Of a stretch of DNA of 64,000 bases, positions 1-8,149 are shown piece after piece (the stretch's first letter is position 1; each line of letters opens with the position of its first letter). The notes below the pieces were generated by a model that had not been told where the DNA came from, did no database searches, and saw nothing but the letters and a program-made list of their open reading frames with translations. Source of the stretch: Burkholderiaceae bacterium (lineage in GTDB: Bacteria > Pseudomonadota > Gammaproteobacteria > Burkholderiales > Burkholderiaceae_C). The stretch lies in NCBI GenBank assembly GCA_024235995.1, contig JACKLI010000001.1, positions 1,860,001 to 1,924,000 of the forward strand, read 5' to 3'. The position numbers and the translations under genes were made by a program.

Positions 1-346
1 GCTGTCCACCTGCCTGCAGTACAACACGCCGATCAAGATCGTCTCGCTCAACAACCGCTACCTGGGCATGGTGCGCCAGTGGCAGGAGATCGAGTACTCC
101 GGCCGCTACAGCCACAGCTACATGGACGCGCTGCCCAACTTCGTCAAGCTGGCCGAGGCCTACGGCCACGTGGGCATGCTGATTGAGCGCCCGCAGGACG
201 TGGAGCCCGCGCTGCGCGAGGCGCGCAAGCTCAAGGACCGCACCGTGTTCATGGACTTTCGCACCGACCCGACGGAAAACGTCTTTCCGATGGTGCGCGC
301 GGGCATGGGCATCACCGAGATGCTGCTCGGATCGGAAGATTTATAA
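1..346 (+). CDS. ilvB: Acetolactate synthase large subunit, 3' end (partial)
   Basis: The 5' end lies outside the window; the reading frame begins at base 2 and ends at TAA 344-346. The 114 visible residues are the C-terminal ThDP-binding part of acetohydroxyacid synthase, with the run IVSLNNRYLGMVRQWQ followed by FVKLAEAYGHVG. The enzyme condenses pyruvate with pyruvate or 2-ketobutyrate in the first common step of valine, leucine and isoleucine synthesis. ilvH and ilvC follow on the same strand, the classic order in this group, so they are probably cotranscribed. Identification is firm; only the N-terminal domains are missing because of the window edge. Confidence 0.95.
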   Translation, partial: LSTCLQYNTPIKIVSLNNRYLGMVRQWQEIEYSGRYSHSYMDALPNFVKLAEAYGHVGMLIERPQDVEPALREARKLKDRTVFMDFRTDPTENVFPMVRAGMGITEMLLGSEDL

Positions 347-475
347 GAAATGGGCTTGCATCGCTTGTCCTGCAAGCGCGAACAGCTCCATTATCCATAG
401 CAAGACGAATCTATTGTCCGCCAAGCCCGCGCGTTACCGTGCGCGGGGGAGGGCGGCGAAAAGAGGAATCGAGAC

Positions 476-967
476 ATGAAACACATCATTGCCGTACTGA
501 TTGAAAACGAGGCGGGCGCGCTGTCCCGCGTGGTGGGCCTGTTCTCGGCCCGGGGCTACAACATCGAGTCGCTGATCGTCGCGCCCACCGAGGACGCCAG
601 CCTCTCGCGCATGACCATCCAGACCACCGGCTCCGAGGAGGTGATCGAGCAGATCACCAAGCACCTCAACCGCCTGATCGAGGTGGTCAAGGTGGTGGAC
701 CTGACCGAGGGCAGCTACATCGAGCGCGAGCACATGATGGTCAAGGTGCGCGCCGTCGGCAAGGAGCGCGAGGAGATCAAGCGCACCACCGACATCTTCC
801 GCGGCCGCGTCATCGACGTGACCGACAAGAGCTACACCATCGAGCTGACCGGCGACCAGGCCAAGCACGACGCGTTCCTCAACTCGATCGACAAGAGCGC
901 CATCCTGGAGACCGTGCGCACCGGCGCCAGCGGCATCGGGCGCGGCGAGCGTTTGTTGAAGGTTTGA
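476..967 (+). CDS. ilvH: Acetolactate synthase small (regulatory) subunit
   Basis: A 163-residue protein, the usual length for the IlvH/IlvN regulatory subunit. Residues about 4-75 form the ACT domain (IAVLIENEAGALSRVVGLF, then the RGYNIESL segment) that binds valine for feedback inhibition; residues about 85-160 form the C-terminal domain that contacts and activates the catalytic subunit. It sits 129 bp after ilvB and 75 bp before ilvC on the same strand. The start ATG is preceded by a purine-rich stretch (aaaagaggaat). The intergenic region before it shows no clear leader peptide rich in branched-chain codons. Confidence 0.97.
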   Translation: MKHIIAVLIENEAGALSRVVGLFSARGYNIESLIVAPTEDASLSRMTIQTTGSEEVIEQITKHLNRLIEVVKVVDLTEGSYIEREHMMVKVRAVGKEREEIKRTTDIFRGRVIDVTDKSYTIELTGDQAKHDAFLNSIDKSAILETVRTGASGIGRGERLLKV

Positions 968-1042
968 GCCTGAGGCCCGCGCCGATCATGCGGCAGAAGC
1001 TTCATTTTTGATAGTAATCGAGACAATCCAAGGAGAAAACCC

Positions 1043-2059
1043 GTGAAAGTGTTCTACGACAAAGACTGTGACCTGTCCCTCATCAAGGGCAAGACGGTGG
1101 CCATCATCGGCTACGGCTCGCAAGGCCACGCGCATGCGCAAAACCTGAACGACAGCGGTGTCAAGGTCGTGGTCGGCCTGCGCAAGGGCGGCGCCAGCTG
1201 GCCCAAGGTCGAGAAGGCCGGCCTGAAGGTGGCCGAGGTGGCCGACGCCGTCAAGCAGGCCGACGTGGTCATGATCCTGCTGCCCGACGAGCAGATCGCC
1301 AAGGTGTACCGCGAGGACGTGGAGCCGAACATCAAGCAGGGCGCCTCGCTGGCCTTTGCGCACGGCTTCAACGTGCACTACGGCCAGGTCGTGCCGCGCG
1401 CCGACCTGGACGTGTGGATGGTGGCGCCCAAGGCACCCGGCCACACCGTGCGCAGCACCTACACCCAGGGCGGCGGCGTGCCGCACCTGGTGGCCGTGCA
1501 CCAGGACAAGAGCGGCAAGGCGCGCGACCTGGCGCTGTCCTACGCCATGGCCAACGGCGGCGGCAAGGCCGGCATCATCGAAACCAACTTCCGCGAGGAG
1601 ACCGAGACCGACCTGTTCGGCGAGCAGGCCGTGCTGTGCGGCGGCACCGTCGAGCTGATCAAGGCCGGCTTCGAGACCCTGGTCGAGGCCGGCTACGCGC
1701 CCGAGATGGCCTACTTCGAGTGCCTGCACGAGCTGAAACTGATCGTCGATCTGATCTATGAAGGCGGCATCGCCAACATGAACTACTCGATCAGCAACAA
1801 CGCCGAGTACGGCGAGTACGTGACCGGCCCGCGCATCGTCACCGACGAGACCAAGAAGGCCATGCGCCAGGCGCTGCGCGACATCCAGACCGGCGAGTAC
1901 GCCAAGAGCTTCATCGCCGAGAACCTGGCCGGCGCGCCCACGCTGCAAAGCCGCCGCCGCCTGAACGCCGAAAGCCAGATCGAGGTGGTGGGCGAGAAGC
2001 TGCGCGCCATGATGCCCTGGATCAAGGCCAACAAGCTGGTCGACAAATCAAGAAACTGA
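1043..2059 (+). CDS. ilvC: Ketol-acid reductoisomerase, class I
   Basis: A 338-residue protein typical of short class I ketol-acid reductoisomerases, which isomerise and reduce acetolactate or acetohydroxybutyrate with NADPH and Mg2+. The N-terminal Rossmann fold has the nucleotide loop GYGSQGHAHAQNL at residues 23-35. The C-terminal knotted helical domain carries the metal ligands in the ETDLFGEQ segment and the later ECLHELKLIVDLIYEGG segment. An aaggagaa ribosome-binding site precedes the ATG. The gene is followed within 20 bp by a strong intrinsic terminator, so it is the last gene of the ilv operon. Confidence 0.98.
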   Translation: MKVFYDKDCDLSLIKGKTVAIIGYGSQGHAHAQNLNDSGVKVVVGLRKGGASWPKVEKAGLKVAEVADAVKQADVVMILLPDEQIAKVYREDVEPNIKQGASLAFAHGFNVHYGQVVPRADLDVWMVAPKAPGHTVRSTYTQGGGVPHLVAVHQDKSGKARDLALSYAMANGGGKAGIIETNFREETETDLFGEQAVLCGGTVELIKAGFETLVEAGYAPEMAYFECLHELKLIVDLIYEGGIANMNYSISNNAEYGEYVTGPRIVTDETKKAMRQALRDIQTGEYAKSFIAENLAGAPTLQSRRRLNAESQIEVVGEKLRAMMPWIKANKLVDKSRN

Positions 2060-2077
2060 TCCGACCTTAGCGCAACG

Positions 2078-2108
2078 AAAAGGCCGCGAGCGATCGCGGC
2101 CTTTTTTG
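2078..2108 (+). terminator. Intrinsic terminator of the ilv operon
   Basis: A perfect 8-bp stem (GGCCGCGA 2082-2089 with TCGCGGCC 2094-2101) and a GCGA loop are followed by six T residues (2102-2107). A-residues before the stem make it partly usable in the other direction, where kynA also ends (stop at 2127). Confidence 0.93.
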
Positions 2109-2126
2109 TGGGCGCCGCGGCGCGGC

Positions 2127-2972
2127 TCACAGATCGGTGCGCAGCCGCCACAGCTCCGGGAACAGCACCACGTCCAGCATCTTGCGCAGGTAGCCCACGC
2201 CGCTGGTGCCGCCGGTGCCGCGCTTGAAGCCGATGATGCGCTCCACCGTGGTCACGTGCTTGAAGCGCCAGACGCGGAAGGCGTCTTCCAGGTCGGTGAG
2301 TTTTTCGCCCAGCTGGTACAGGTCCCAGTATTGATCCGGCGCGCGGTAGACGGTGAGCCAGGCGGCCTCGACGGCGTCGCTGGCCTCGTAGGGCTGCGTC
2401 CAGTCGCGCTGCAGGTGGCTGGTGGGCACGCTCAGGCCGCGGCGGGCCATCAGCTGCAGCGCCTCGTCGTACAGCGAAGGCGCGTTGTAGTACGACTGCA
2501 CCAGCGCCAGGCGCTCGGGCTTGTGCGCGTGCACCTTCAGCATGGCGGCGTTCTTGTTGCCCAGGGCGAATTCGATGCAGCGGTACTGAAAGCTCTGAAA
2601 ACCGCTGGACGGGCCCAGGAACGGGCGGATGGCGCTGTACTCGGGCGGGGTCATGGTGGCCAGCACGTCCCAGGCGCCCACCAGCTGCTCGAAGATGCGG
2701 CTGGCGCGCGCCAGCTTCTTGAAGGCGGGCGGCAGGCGGTCGGCGCGCACGTCCTGCAGGGCGGCGCCGATCTCGGTCAGCATCAGCTTCATCCACAGCT
2801 CGCTGGTCTGGTGCTGGATGATGAACAGCATCTCGTCGTGTGCGGGCGAGAGCGGGTGCTGGGCCGAGAGCACCTGGTCGATGTGCAGGTAGTCGCCATA
2901 GCTCATGCTGTTGGTGTAGTCGAGCTGGGCGTGCTCGTCGCGCACGATGGCGGCGGTGTCTTTGGTGGTCAT
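2127..2972 (-). CDS. kynA: Tryptophan 2,3-dioxygenase
   Basis: A 281-residue heme enzyme that opens the indole ring of L-tryptophan to N-formylkynurenine, the first step of the kynurenine pathway. Family hallmarks are visible: LHIDQVLSAQHPLS near the N-terminus, IIQHQTSELWMKLMLTEI, RFKHVTTVERIIG and the glycine-rich substrate loop KRGTGGTSGVGYL near the C-terminus. It lies 28 bp downstream of kynU on the minus strand and completes a kynB-kynU-kynA operon, so the full route from tryptophan to anthranilate is encoded together. No regulator gene of the Lrp type is seen beside it. Confidence 0.97.
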   Translation of the reverse strand: MTTKDTAAIVRDEHAQLDYTNSMSYGDYLHIDQVLSAQHPLSPAHDEMLFIIQHQTSELWMKLMLTEIGAALQDVRADRLPPAFKKLARASRIFEQLVGAWDVLATMTPPEYSAIRPFLGPSSGFQSFQYRCIEFALGNKNAAMLKVHAHKPERLALVQSYYNAPSLYDEALQLMARRGLSVPTSHLQRDWTQPYEASDAVEAAWLTVYRAPDQYWDLYQLGEKLTDLEDAFRVWRFKHVTTVERIIGFKRGTGGTSGVGYLRKMLDVVLFPELWRLRTDL

Positions 2973-3000
2973 GGGGTGGTCTCCTTGGGATGAATGAATG

Positions 3001-4284
3001 TCAGGTCACGGCATGGCGCTGGTTGAACTCAGGCTTCCGGTATTCCTGCTTCTGCAGCACTTCGGCCAGGTGGCGCGCGGCGTGCCACACGTCCTCGTGG
3101 CGCAGGTACAGCGGCGTGAAGCCCAGGCGCACGATGTCCGGCTGCTGCGCGTCGCCCGCGCGAAAGTCCCCGATCACGCCGCGCGCGATCAGCGCCTGCA
3201 CGATGGCATACGCACTGCCGGCCGGCAGCCTGGCCGTCGGTGACAGGCACACCTGCGAGCCGCGCCGGGCATGCTCGCGCGGAGTCACCAGCTCGAACTG
3301 GCCCGGGCACTGGGCCTCGACCAGCTCGATGAACAGATCGGTCAGCTGCAGCGACTTGGCACGCAGCGCGGCCATACCGCCCAGGCCGGCGGCGGCGTCG
3401 AACACGTCCAGCGCCGCATCCAGCGCGGCCAGGCTGATGATCGGCTGCGTGCCGCACTGGTAGCGCGTGATGTCCATGGCCGGCTGGTACTCGGGCGTGA
3501 AGTCGAACGGCGCCGCATGTCCCCACCAGCCGGCCAGCGGCTGCCAGCAGCGGGCCACGTGGCGCGGATGCACCCACACGAAGGCCGGCGAGCCCGGGCC
3601 GCCGTTGAAATACTTGTAGGTGCAGCCGACGGCAAAGTCGGCATCGGCGCCGCTCAGGTCGACCGGCACCGCGCCGGCGCTGTGGCACAGGTCCCACACC
3701 GTCAGCACCCCGGCGGCATGCGCGGCGGCGGTGACCTGCGCCATGTCGTGCAGCGCGCCGGTGCGGTAGTTGACCTGGGTGAGCATCAGCACCGCCACAT
3801 CGGGCTGCAGGCTTTGCAGCACCTCGTGCGGCTCGATCAGCTTGAGCGTGCAGCCGCGCTCGCGGCACAGGGCCTCGGCGATGTACAGGTCGGTGGGGAA
3901 GTTGCTGCGCTCGCTGACCACCACGCGGCGCGTGTCGTCCTGCTGCCGGGCGATGGACAGCGCGGCCGACAGCGCCTTGTAGAGGTTGATCGAGGTGGTG
4001 TCGGCGGCCACCACCTGGCCGGCCTGGGCGCCGATCCAGGGGGCGATGCGGTCGCCCACGCGGCGCGGCAGGGCAAACCAGCCGGCCTTGTTCCAGCTGG
4101 TGATCAAGTCGCGCCCCCACTGCTGGGCCACCACGGCGGCCACGCGCGCGGGCACGGCGCGGGGCTGCGCGCCCAGCGAGTTGCCGTCCAGGTAGATCAC
4201 GCCGGCGGGCAGCTCGAACAAATCGCGCAGCGGGGCCAGCGGGTCGGCGCGGTCGTGCGCCTGGCAGTCGGACAGGGAAGTCAT
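3001..4284 (-). CDS. kynU: Kynureninase
   Basis: A 427-residue PLP enzyme that cleaves kynurenine to anthranilate and alanine. The ATG at 4284 gives the normal length and begins MTSLSDCQAHDRADPLAPLR; a longer open frame upstream runs through the dispersed repeat in front of the gene and is not needed. Visible family features are LDGNSLGAQPRAV near the N-terminus, SERSNFPTDLYIAEAL, the VWDLCHSAGA segment with the PLP-pyridine aspartate, and CTYKYFNGGPGSPAF, which contains the Schiff-base lysine. It is the middle gene of kynBUA. Confidence 0.96.
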   Translation of the reverse strand: MTSLSDCQAHDRADPLAPLRDLFELPAGVIYLDGNSLGAQPRAVPARVAAVVAQQWGRDLITSWNKAGWFALPRRVGDRIAPWIGAQAGQVVAADTTSINLYKALSAALSIARQQDDTRRVVVSERSNFPTDLYIAEALCRERGCTLKLIEPHEVLQSLQPDVAVLMLTQVNYRTGALHDMAQVTAAAHAAGVLTVWDLCHSAGAVPVDLSGADADFAVGCTYKYFNGGPGSPAFVWVHPRHVARCWQPLAGWWGHAAPFDFTPEYQPAMDITRYQCGTQPIISLAALDAALDVFDAAAGLGGMAALRAKSLQLTDLFIELVEAQCPGQFELVTPREHARRGSQVCLSPTARLPAGSAYAIVQALIARGVIGDFRAGDAQQPDIVRLGFTPLYLRHEDVWHAARHLAEVLQKQEYRKPEFNQRHAVT

Positions 4285-4287
4285 TGG

Positions 4288-4345
4288 CTCTCCAAAAGAT
4301 AGCTGCTTGCGCCCATCTGGCGGGCGCGAGCGGGGGTTTTGATTC
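4288..4345. repeat. Dispersed Comamonadaceae-type intergenic repeat (copy A)
   Basis: Almost the whole kynB-kynU gap is occupied by a sequence containing AGATAGCTGCTTGCGCCC and ending in TTTTGATTCAAA. Read on the minus strand it shares the GCGCAAG.AGCTAT core with the copy at 58818-58885, and related pieces occur at 38008, 46868, 51213 and 62970. The family assignment is by eye. Confidence 0.5.
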
Positions 4346-4349
4346 AAAT

Positions 4350-4994
4350 TCAGGATGGCAGGGCGCGCAGCACGGCGCGCACGGGCGAGGCGTCGGCCTC
4401 GGTCAGCCGCAGGGGCAGGGCGATCAGTTCGTAGTCGCCATCGGGCACCGCGTCGAGCACCAGGTTTTCCAGCACGCGCAGGCCGCGCCGGCGAATCACC
4501 TGGTGGCTGGCCAGTTGCTTGCTGTCGGCCGGGTCGATGCTGGCGGTGTCGATGCCGATCAGGCGCACGCCGGCATCCGCCAGGCGCTCCACCGTCTCGG
4601 GCGCGTAGGCGGCCAGTTGCGGGTCCCAGTGGCCGGTGGGCGCGCGGGCGTAGGTTCGCACCAGCACACGCGGCGGCAGCCCGTATGCGGCGTGCGCCAG
4701 GTGCTCCCAAAGAATGAGCGGCCGCACGCCGATGGCGTGGATCACGCGGCAGGGGCCGAGAAACGGCGTCAGGTCCAGATCGCCCACGGCGGCGCCGGCC
4801 GGGTCGTAGTGCAGGGGCGCGTCGGCGTGCGCGCCCACGTGCGGCGACAGGGTGATGGCGCTGACGTTGACCGGGCAGCCGGGGCCGATCTGCGCCGACC
4901 AGCGCTGCTGATACGCCGTGTCGCCCGGAAACACCGGGCTGGCGGCGTGTACGGGCGGGGAGATGTCCCACAGCGGGCGGGAGGAATCAGACAT
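4350..4994 (-). CDS. kynB: Arylformamidase (kynurenine formamidase), KynB type
   Basis: A 214-residue metal-dependent cyclase-family hydrolase that converts N-formylkynurenine to kynurenine. The metal-binding motif appears as SPHVGAHADAPLHYD (residues about 47-61). The start at 4994 (MSDSSRPLWDISPPV) is chosen because homologues begin just before LWDIS; the frame is open further upstream but without family-like sequence. It is the first gene of the kynBUA operon. KynB-type formamidases are the usual partner of bacterial KynA and KynU, which supports the call. Confidence 0.94.
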   Translation of the reverse strand: MSDSSRPLWDISPPVHAASPVFPGDTAYQQRWSAQIGPGCPVNVSAITLSPHVGAHADAPLHYDPAGAAVGDLDLTPFLGPCRVIHAIGVRPLILWEHLAHAAYGLPPRVLVRTYARAPTGHWDPQLAAYAPETVERLADAGVRLIGIDTASIDPADSKQLASHQVIRRRGLRVLENLVLDAVPDGDYELIALPLRLTEADASPVRAVLRALPS

Positions 4995-5091
4995 GGGCGC
5001 GAAGTTAACGCGCCCAAAACGGCCGTGGTGTCGGTTGTTTGCAACAGGCGATGAAAAAAATCGCTGCTTCAAACCAAGGCTGAATTTGGGT

Positions 5092-5403
5092 TCAGGCCGG
5101 CACCGGCAGGCCGTGATAGCGCCGGGCGCGCAGGCAGGCGTCGGAGCCGGCCTCGAACTCGTGGCAGGGCGAGGGCCGCCAGGGGTAGATGGCGCAGGCC
5201 ACCTGCTGGCCCACGCGGCCCGTCAGGGCGGCGCAGCGCGGCGGCGAGTGGTCGGTGCCGCGCAGGCGGCAGGTGTGGGCGGTGAGGGGCTCGGCCAGGC
5301 CGTCGGGCACGCGGCCGCCTTCGGCCTCGGTCTCGAAGACCGAGAAATCGACACGAAAACTGGCGCAGCAGGCGCCACAGCTTTGGCAGTCGAGCCGATC
5401 CAT
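5092..5403 (-). CDS. YkgJ-family cysteine cluster protein
   Basis: A 103-residue protein of the zinc/iron-chelating YkgJ (CxxCxxCC) family. It opens with MDRLDCQSCGACCAS and ends with a second cluster around CAIYPWRPSPCHEFEAGSDAC; these cysteines are the proposed metal ligands. Biochemical function is not known for the family. The start codon lies 2 bp after the argF stop, so it is the last gene of an argD-argF-ykgJ transcript. The position rather than the sequence suggests any link to arginine synthesis. Confidence 0.85.
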   Translation of the reverse strand: MDRLDCQSCGACCASFRVDFSVFETEAEGGRVPDGLAEPLTAHTCRLRGTDHSPPRCAALTGRVGQQVACAIYPWRPSPCHEFEAGSDACLRARRYHGLPVPA

Positions 5404-5405
5404 CC

Positions 5406-6344
5406 TTACGCGAGCCGGCCCAGCAGCAGGTACTCCATGAGCGCCTTCTGCACGTGCATCCGGTTCTCCGCCTCGTCCCACACCACCGACTGCGGGCCGT
5501 CGATGACCTCGGCGCTCACCTCTTCGCCGCGGTGCGCGGGCAGGCAGTGCATGAACAGGGCGTCGGGGTGGGCGGCGCGCATCATCTTCGCGTCCACGCA
5601 CCAGTCGGCAAAGGCCTTCTTGCGCGCCTCGTTCTCGGCCTCGTAGCCCATGCTGGTCCACACGTCGGTGGTCACCAGGTCGGCGCCGGCGCAGGCCTGC
5701 AGCGGGTCGCTGAAGGTCTTCCAGCCTTGCGCGACCTGGGTGCCCGACGAGGCCAGTTTCGTGTCCATCTCGTAGCCGCGCGGCGTGGCCACGTGCAGCG
5801 TGAAGCCCAGCAGCGCCGCGGCCTGCGCCCAGGTGTGGGCCATGTTGTTGCCGTCGCCGATCCAGGCCACCGTCTTGCCCTGGATGGAGCCGCGGTGCTC
5901 GATGAAGGTGAAGATGTCGGCCAGGATCTGGCAGGGGTGGTATTCGTTGGTCAGGCCGTTGATGACGGGCACGCGCGAAAACTGCGCGAAGCGCTCGATG
6001 CGCGCCTGCTCGAAGGTGCGGATCATCACGAGGTCGGTCATGCGGCTGATCACGCGCGCGGTGTCCTCGATCGGCTCGCTGCGGCCCAGCTGGCTGCCTT
6101 CGCTCGTCAGGTGCACCACGCTGCCGCCCAGCTGGTACATGCCGGCCTCGAAGCTGACGCGCGTGCGCGTGCTGGCCTTCTCGAAGATCATGGCCAGCGT
6201 GCGGTCGTTGAGCGTGTGGTGCTTCTCGTAGGCCTTGAACTTGCGCTTGATCAGCGCGGCGCGGCCCAAGAGGTAGCCGTACTCGTCGGCGCTCAGGTCG
6301 GAAAACTGCAGGTAATGCTTGACGGGCGGCGGGGTCATGGCCAC
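5406..6344 (-). CDS. argF: Ornithine carbamoyltransferase, anabolic
   Basis: A 312-residue transferase making citrulline from ornithine and carbamoyl phosphate. The carbamoyl-phosphate loop STRTR is in FEKASTRTRVSFEAGMYQ, HPCQ is in the NEYHPCQILADIFT segment, and the ornithine-binding cysteine loop is MHCLPAHRGEEV. Length and motifs fit the ArgF family. It starts 1 bp after argD and is followed 2 bp later by the YkgJ-type gene, a compact operon. Confidence 0.97.
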   Translation of the reverse strand: MAMTPPPVKHYLQFSDLSADEYGYLLGRAALIKRKFKAYEKHHTLNDRTLAMIFEKASTRTRVSFEAGMYQLGGSVVHLTSEGSQLGRSEPIEDTARVISRMTDLVMIRTFEQARIERFAQFSRVPVINGLTNEYHPCQILADIFTFIEHRGSIQGKTVAWIGDGNNMAHTWAQAAALLGFTLHVATPRGYEMDTKLASSGTQVAQGWKTFSDPLQACAGADLVTTDVWTSMGYEAENEARKKAFADWCVDAKMMRAAHPDALFMHCLPAHRGEEVSAEVIDGPQSVVWDEAENRMHVQKALMEYLLLGRLA

Positions 6345-6345
6345 A

Positions 6346-7542
6346 TCACTCCTTCAAAAAGGCTTCGATCAGCGGCACCAGGATGGCGACGATCTCGTCG
6401 GCTTCGGCCGTGCTCAGGATCAAGGGCGGCACCAGGCGGATGACCGAATCGGCCGTCACGCTGATCAGCAGGCCCGCGTGCAGCGCGCGCTCGGCCAGCG
6501 CGCCGCAGGGCTTGGCCAGCTCCACGCCGATCATCAGGCCCTGGCCGCGCACCTCGCGCACGCCGGGGTTGCCGGCCAGCGCCTGCTGCAGCGCGCCCTT
6601 CAGGTGCGCGCCCACGGTGGCGGCATTCTGAAGCAGGTTTTCTTCTTCCATAATGCGCAGGGTTTCGACCCCCGCACGCATGGCCAGCGGGTTGCCGCCG
6701 AAGGTGGTGCCGTGGTTGCCCGGGCCGAAGATGTGCGCGGCCTTGGGGCCCGCCACCACGGCGCCGATGGGCACGCCCGAGCCCAGGCCCTTGGCCAGCG
6801 GCATCACGTCGGGCACGATGCCGGCCCACTGGTGGGCGAACCACTTGCCGGTGCGGCCCATGCCGCACTGCACCTCGTCGATCATCAGCAGCCAGCCGCG
6901 CTCGTCGCACAGGGCGCGCACCTGCTTGAGGTATTCCACCCGCATGGGGTGGATGCCGCCTTCGCCCTGGATGGTCTCGAAGAACACGGCCACCACATCC
7001 TGGTTGCCGTCGGTGGCCTTCTTGAGGGCCTCGATGTCGTTGAGCGGCACGCGGATGAAGCCTGCCACCAGCGGGCCGAAGCCTTTTTGCACCTTGGGGT
7101 TGCCGGTGGCCGAGAGGGTGGCGATGCTGCGGCCGTGGAAGGCGTGCTCGTAGACCACGATCTGCGGCTTGTCGATGCCCTTGTCGTGGCCGTACTTGCG
7201 CGCCAGCTTCAGCGCCGCTTCGTTGGCCTCCAGCCCGGTGCAGCAGAAAAACACGTTCGTCATGCCCGAGATTTCGGTCAGCTTGGCCGCCAGCTTCTCG
7301 GCGTTGGGCGTGTAGTAGTAGTTGCTGGTGTGGATCAGCTTGGCGATCTGGTCCTGCAGGGCGGGCACCAGCTTGGGGTGGGCGTGGCCCAGGGTGTTGA
7401 CGGCGATGCCGCCCAGGCCGTCGAGATAGCTCTTGCCATGAACGTCCCACAGGCGGCAGCCCTTGCCGTAGGCCATGGCCGCGGGCAGGCGGCCGTAGGT
7501 GTTCATCAGGTGGGGCTGCTCGAGTTCGGGGGCGGTGCTCAC
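6346..7542 (-). CDS. argD: Acetylornithine aminotransferase family protein
   Basis: A 398-residue class III PLP aminotransferase. It carries the FFCCTGLEANEAALKLARKYG segment, the LMIDEVQCGMGRTG region with the PLP-binding aspartate, and the lysine in PLAKGLGSGVPIGA. Its position directly before argF supports the N-acetylornithine role in arginine synthesis; succinyl-diaminopimelate transamination (DapC activity) is also common for ArgD enzymes. The 233-bp gap upstream is shared with a divergent DUF3579 gene and must hold both promoters. Confidence 0.93.
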   Translation of the reverse strand: MSTAPELEQPHLMNTYGRLPAAMAYGKGCRLWDVHGKSYLDGLGGIAVNTLGHAHPKLVPALQDQIAKLIHTSNYYYTPNAEKLAAKLTEISGMTNVFFCCTGLEANEAALKLARKYGHDKGIDKPQIVVYEHAFHGRSIATLSATGNPKVQKGFGPLVAGFIRVPLNDIEALKKATDGNQDVVAVFFETIQGEGGIHPMRVEYLKQVRALCDERGWLLMIDEVQCGMGRTGKWFAHQWAGIVPDVMPLAKGLGSGVPIGAVVAGPKAAHIFGPGNHGTTFGGNPLAMRAGVETLRIMEEENLLQNAATVGAHLKGALQQALAGNPGVREVRGQGLMIGVELAKPCGALAERALHAGLLISVTADSVIRLVPPLILSTAEADEIVAILVPLIEAFLKE

Positions 7543-7775
7543 GGTTCAAACTCCTCAAATCACCAAAAAGAAGCGGGCCAACGCGGCCCGTCGAAGCTCT
7601 ATTCTAGAAGTGCGGCCCAGCGCCCGCGTTGCGGCTTTTGCATGACAGCGATGCGCCGGCTGGCGGTGCCGCTTCGGGGTGGCGGATAAAATGCGCATGC
7701 CGCCTCCGGCTGCCGATGCCGGTTCGAGCGGCGTCTTTTTTTGCGTTCTTGCGGACGGCTTGCCGTCACGGACCG

Positions 7776-8105
7776 ATGGCCGTCTCTCCCTCCAGCAGCG
7801 AAGTTTTCATCCAGGGCATCACCCGCGACGGGCGTACCTTTCGCCCCAGCGACTGGTCCGAGCGGCTGGCGGGCGTGATGGCGCGCTTTCGCCCCGGCGG
7901 CGCGGCCGGGCCCGGCGCGCACCTGGGCTATTCGCCCTGGTGCCTGCCCACCGTGATCGGCGGCGTGAAGTGCGTGGTGGTCAACCGCGCGCTGCGCGAG
8001 CACGAGCCCATGGCCTGGGACTTCGTGATGAACTTCGCCCGCGACAACGACCTGCAGACCGCCGAGGCCTGCCTGCTGGGCGATGCCCCTGACCACAAAT
8101 CATGA
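7776..8105 (+). CDS. DUF3579 domain protein
   Basis: A 109-residue protein starting MAVSPSSSEVFIQGITRDG. It matches what I know of DUF3579, a small family largely confined to betaproteobacteria: FIQGITRDGRTFRPSDWSERLAGVMARF, then GGVKCVVVNRAL and EPMAWDFVMNFARDNDLQ. Its function is unknown. I chose the ATG at 7776 because family similarity starts right after it, although the frame is open to 7629. It is transcribed divergently from argD. Confidence 0.8.
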   Translation: MAVSPSSSEVFIQGITRDGRTFRPSDWSERLAGVMARFRPGGAAGPGAHLGYSPWCLPTVIGGVKCVVVNRALREHEPMAWDFVMNFARDNDLQTAEACLLGDAPDHKS

Positions 8106-8149
8106 GTCGAATCGGTCGCTAGCCCGCGTCAATAGAGCCCGAGAGGCTA

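Noticed and set aside
3001..4971. A single 656-codon protein joining kynU to upstream sequence
   Set aside because: The extra N-terminal codons are antisense-like composition through kynB and the repeat; kynU has a normal start at 4284.
7629..7775. Longer N-terminus for the DUF3579 gene
   Set aside because: The upstream 49 codons lie in the argD promoter region and are unlike the family.
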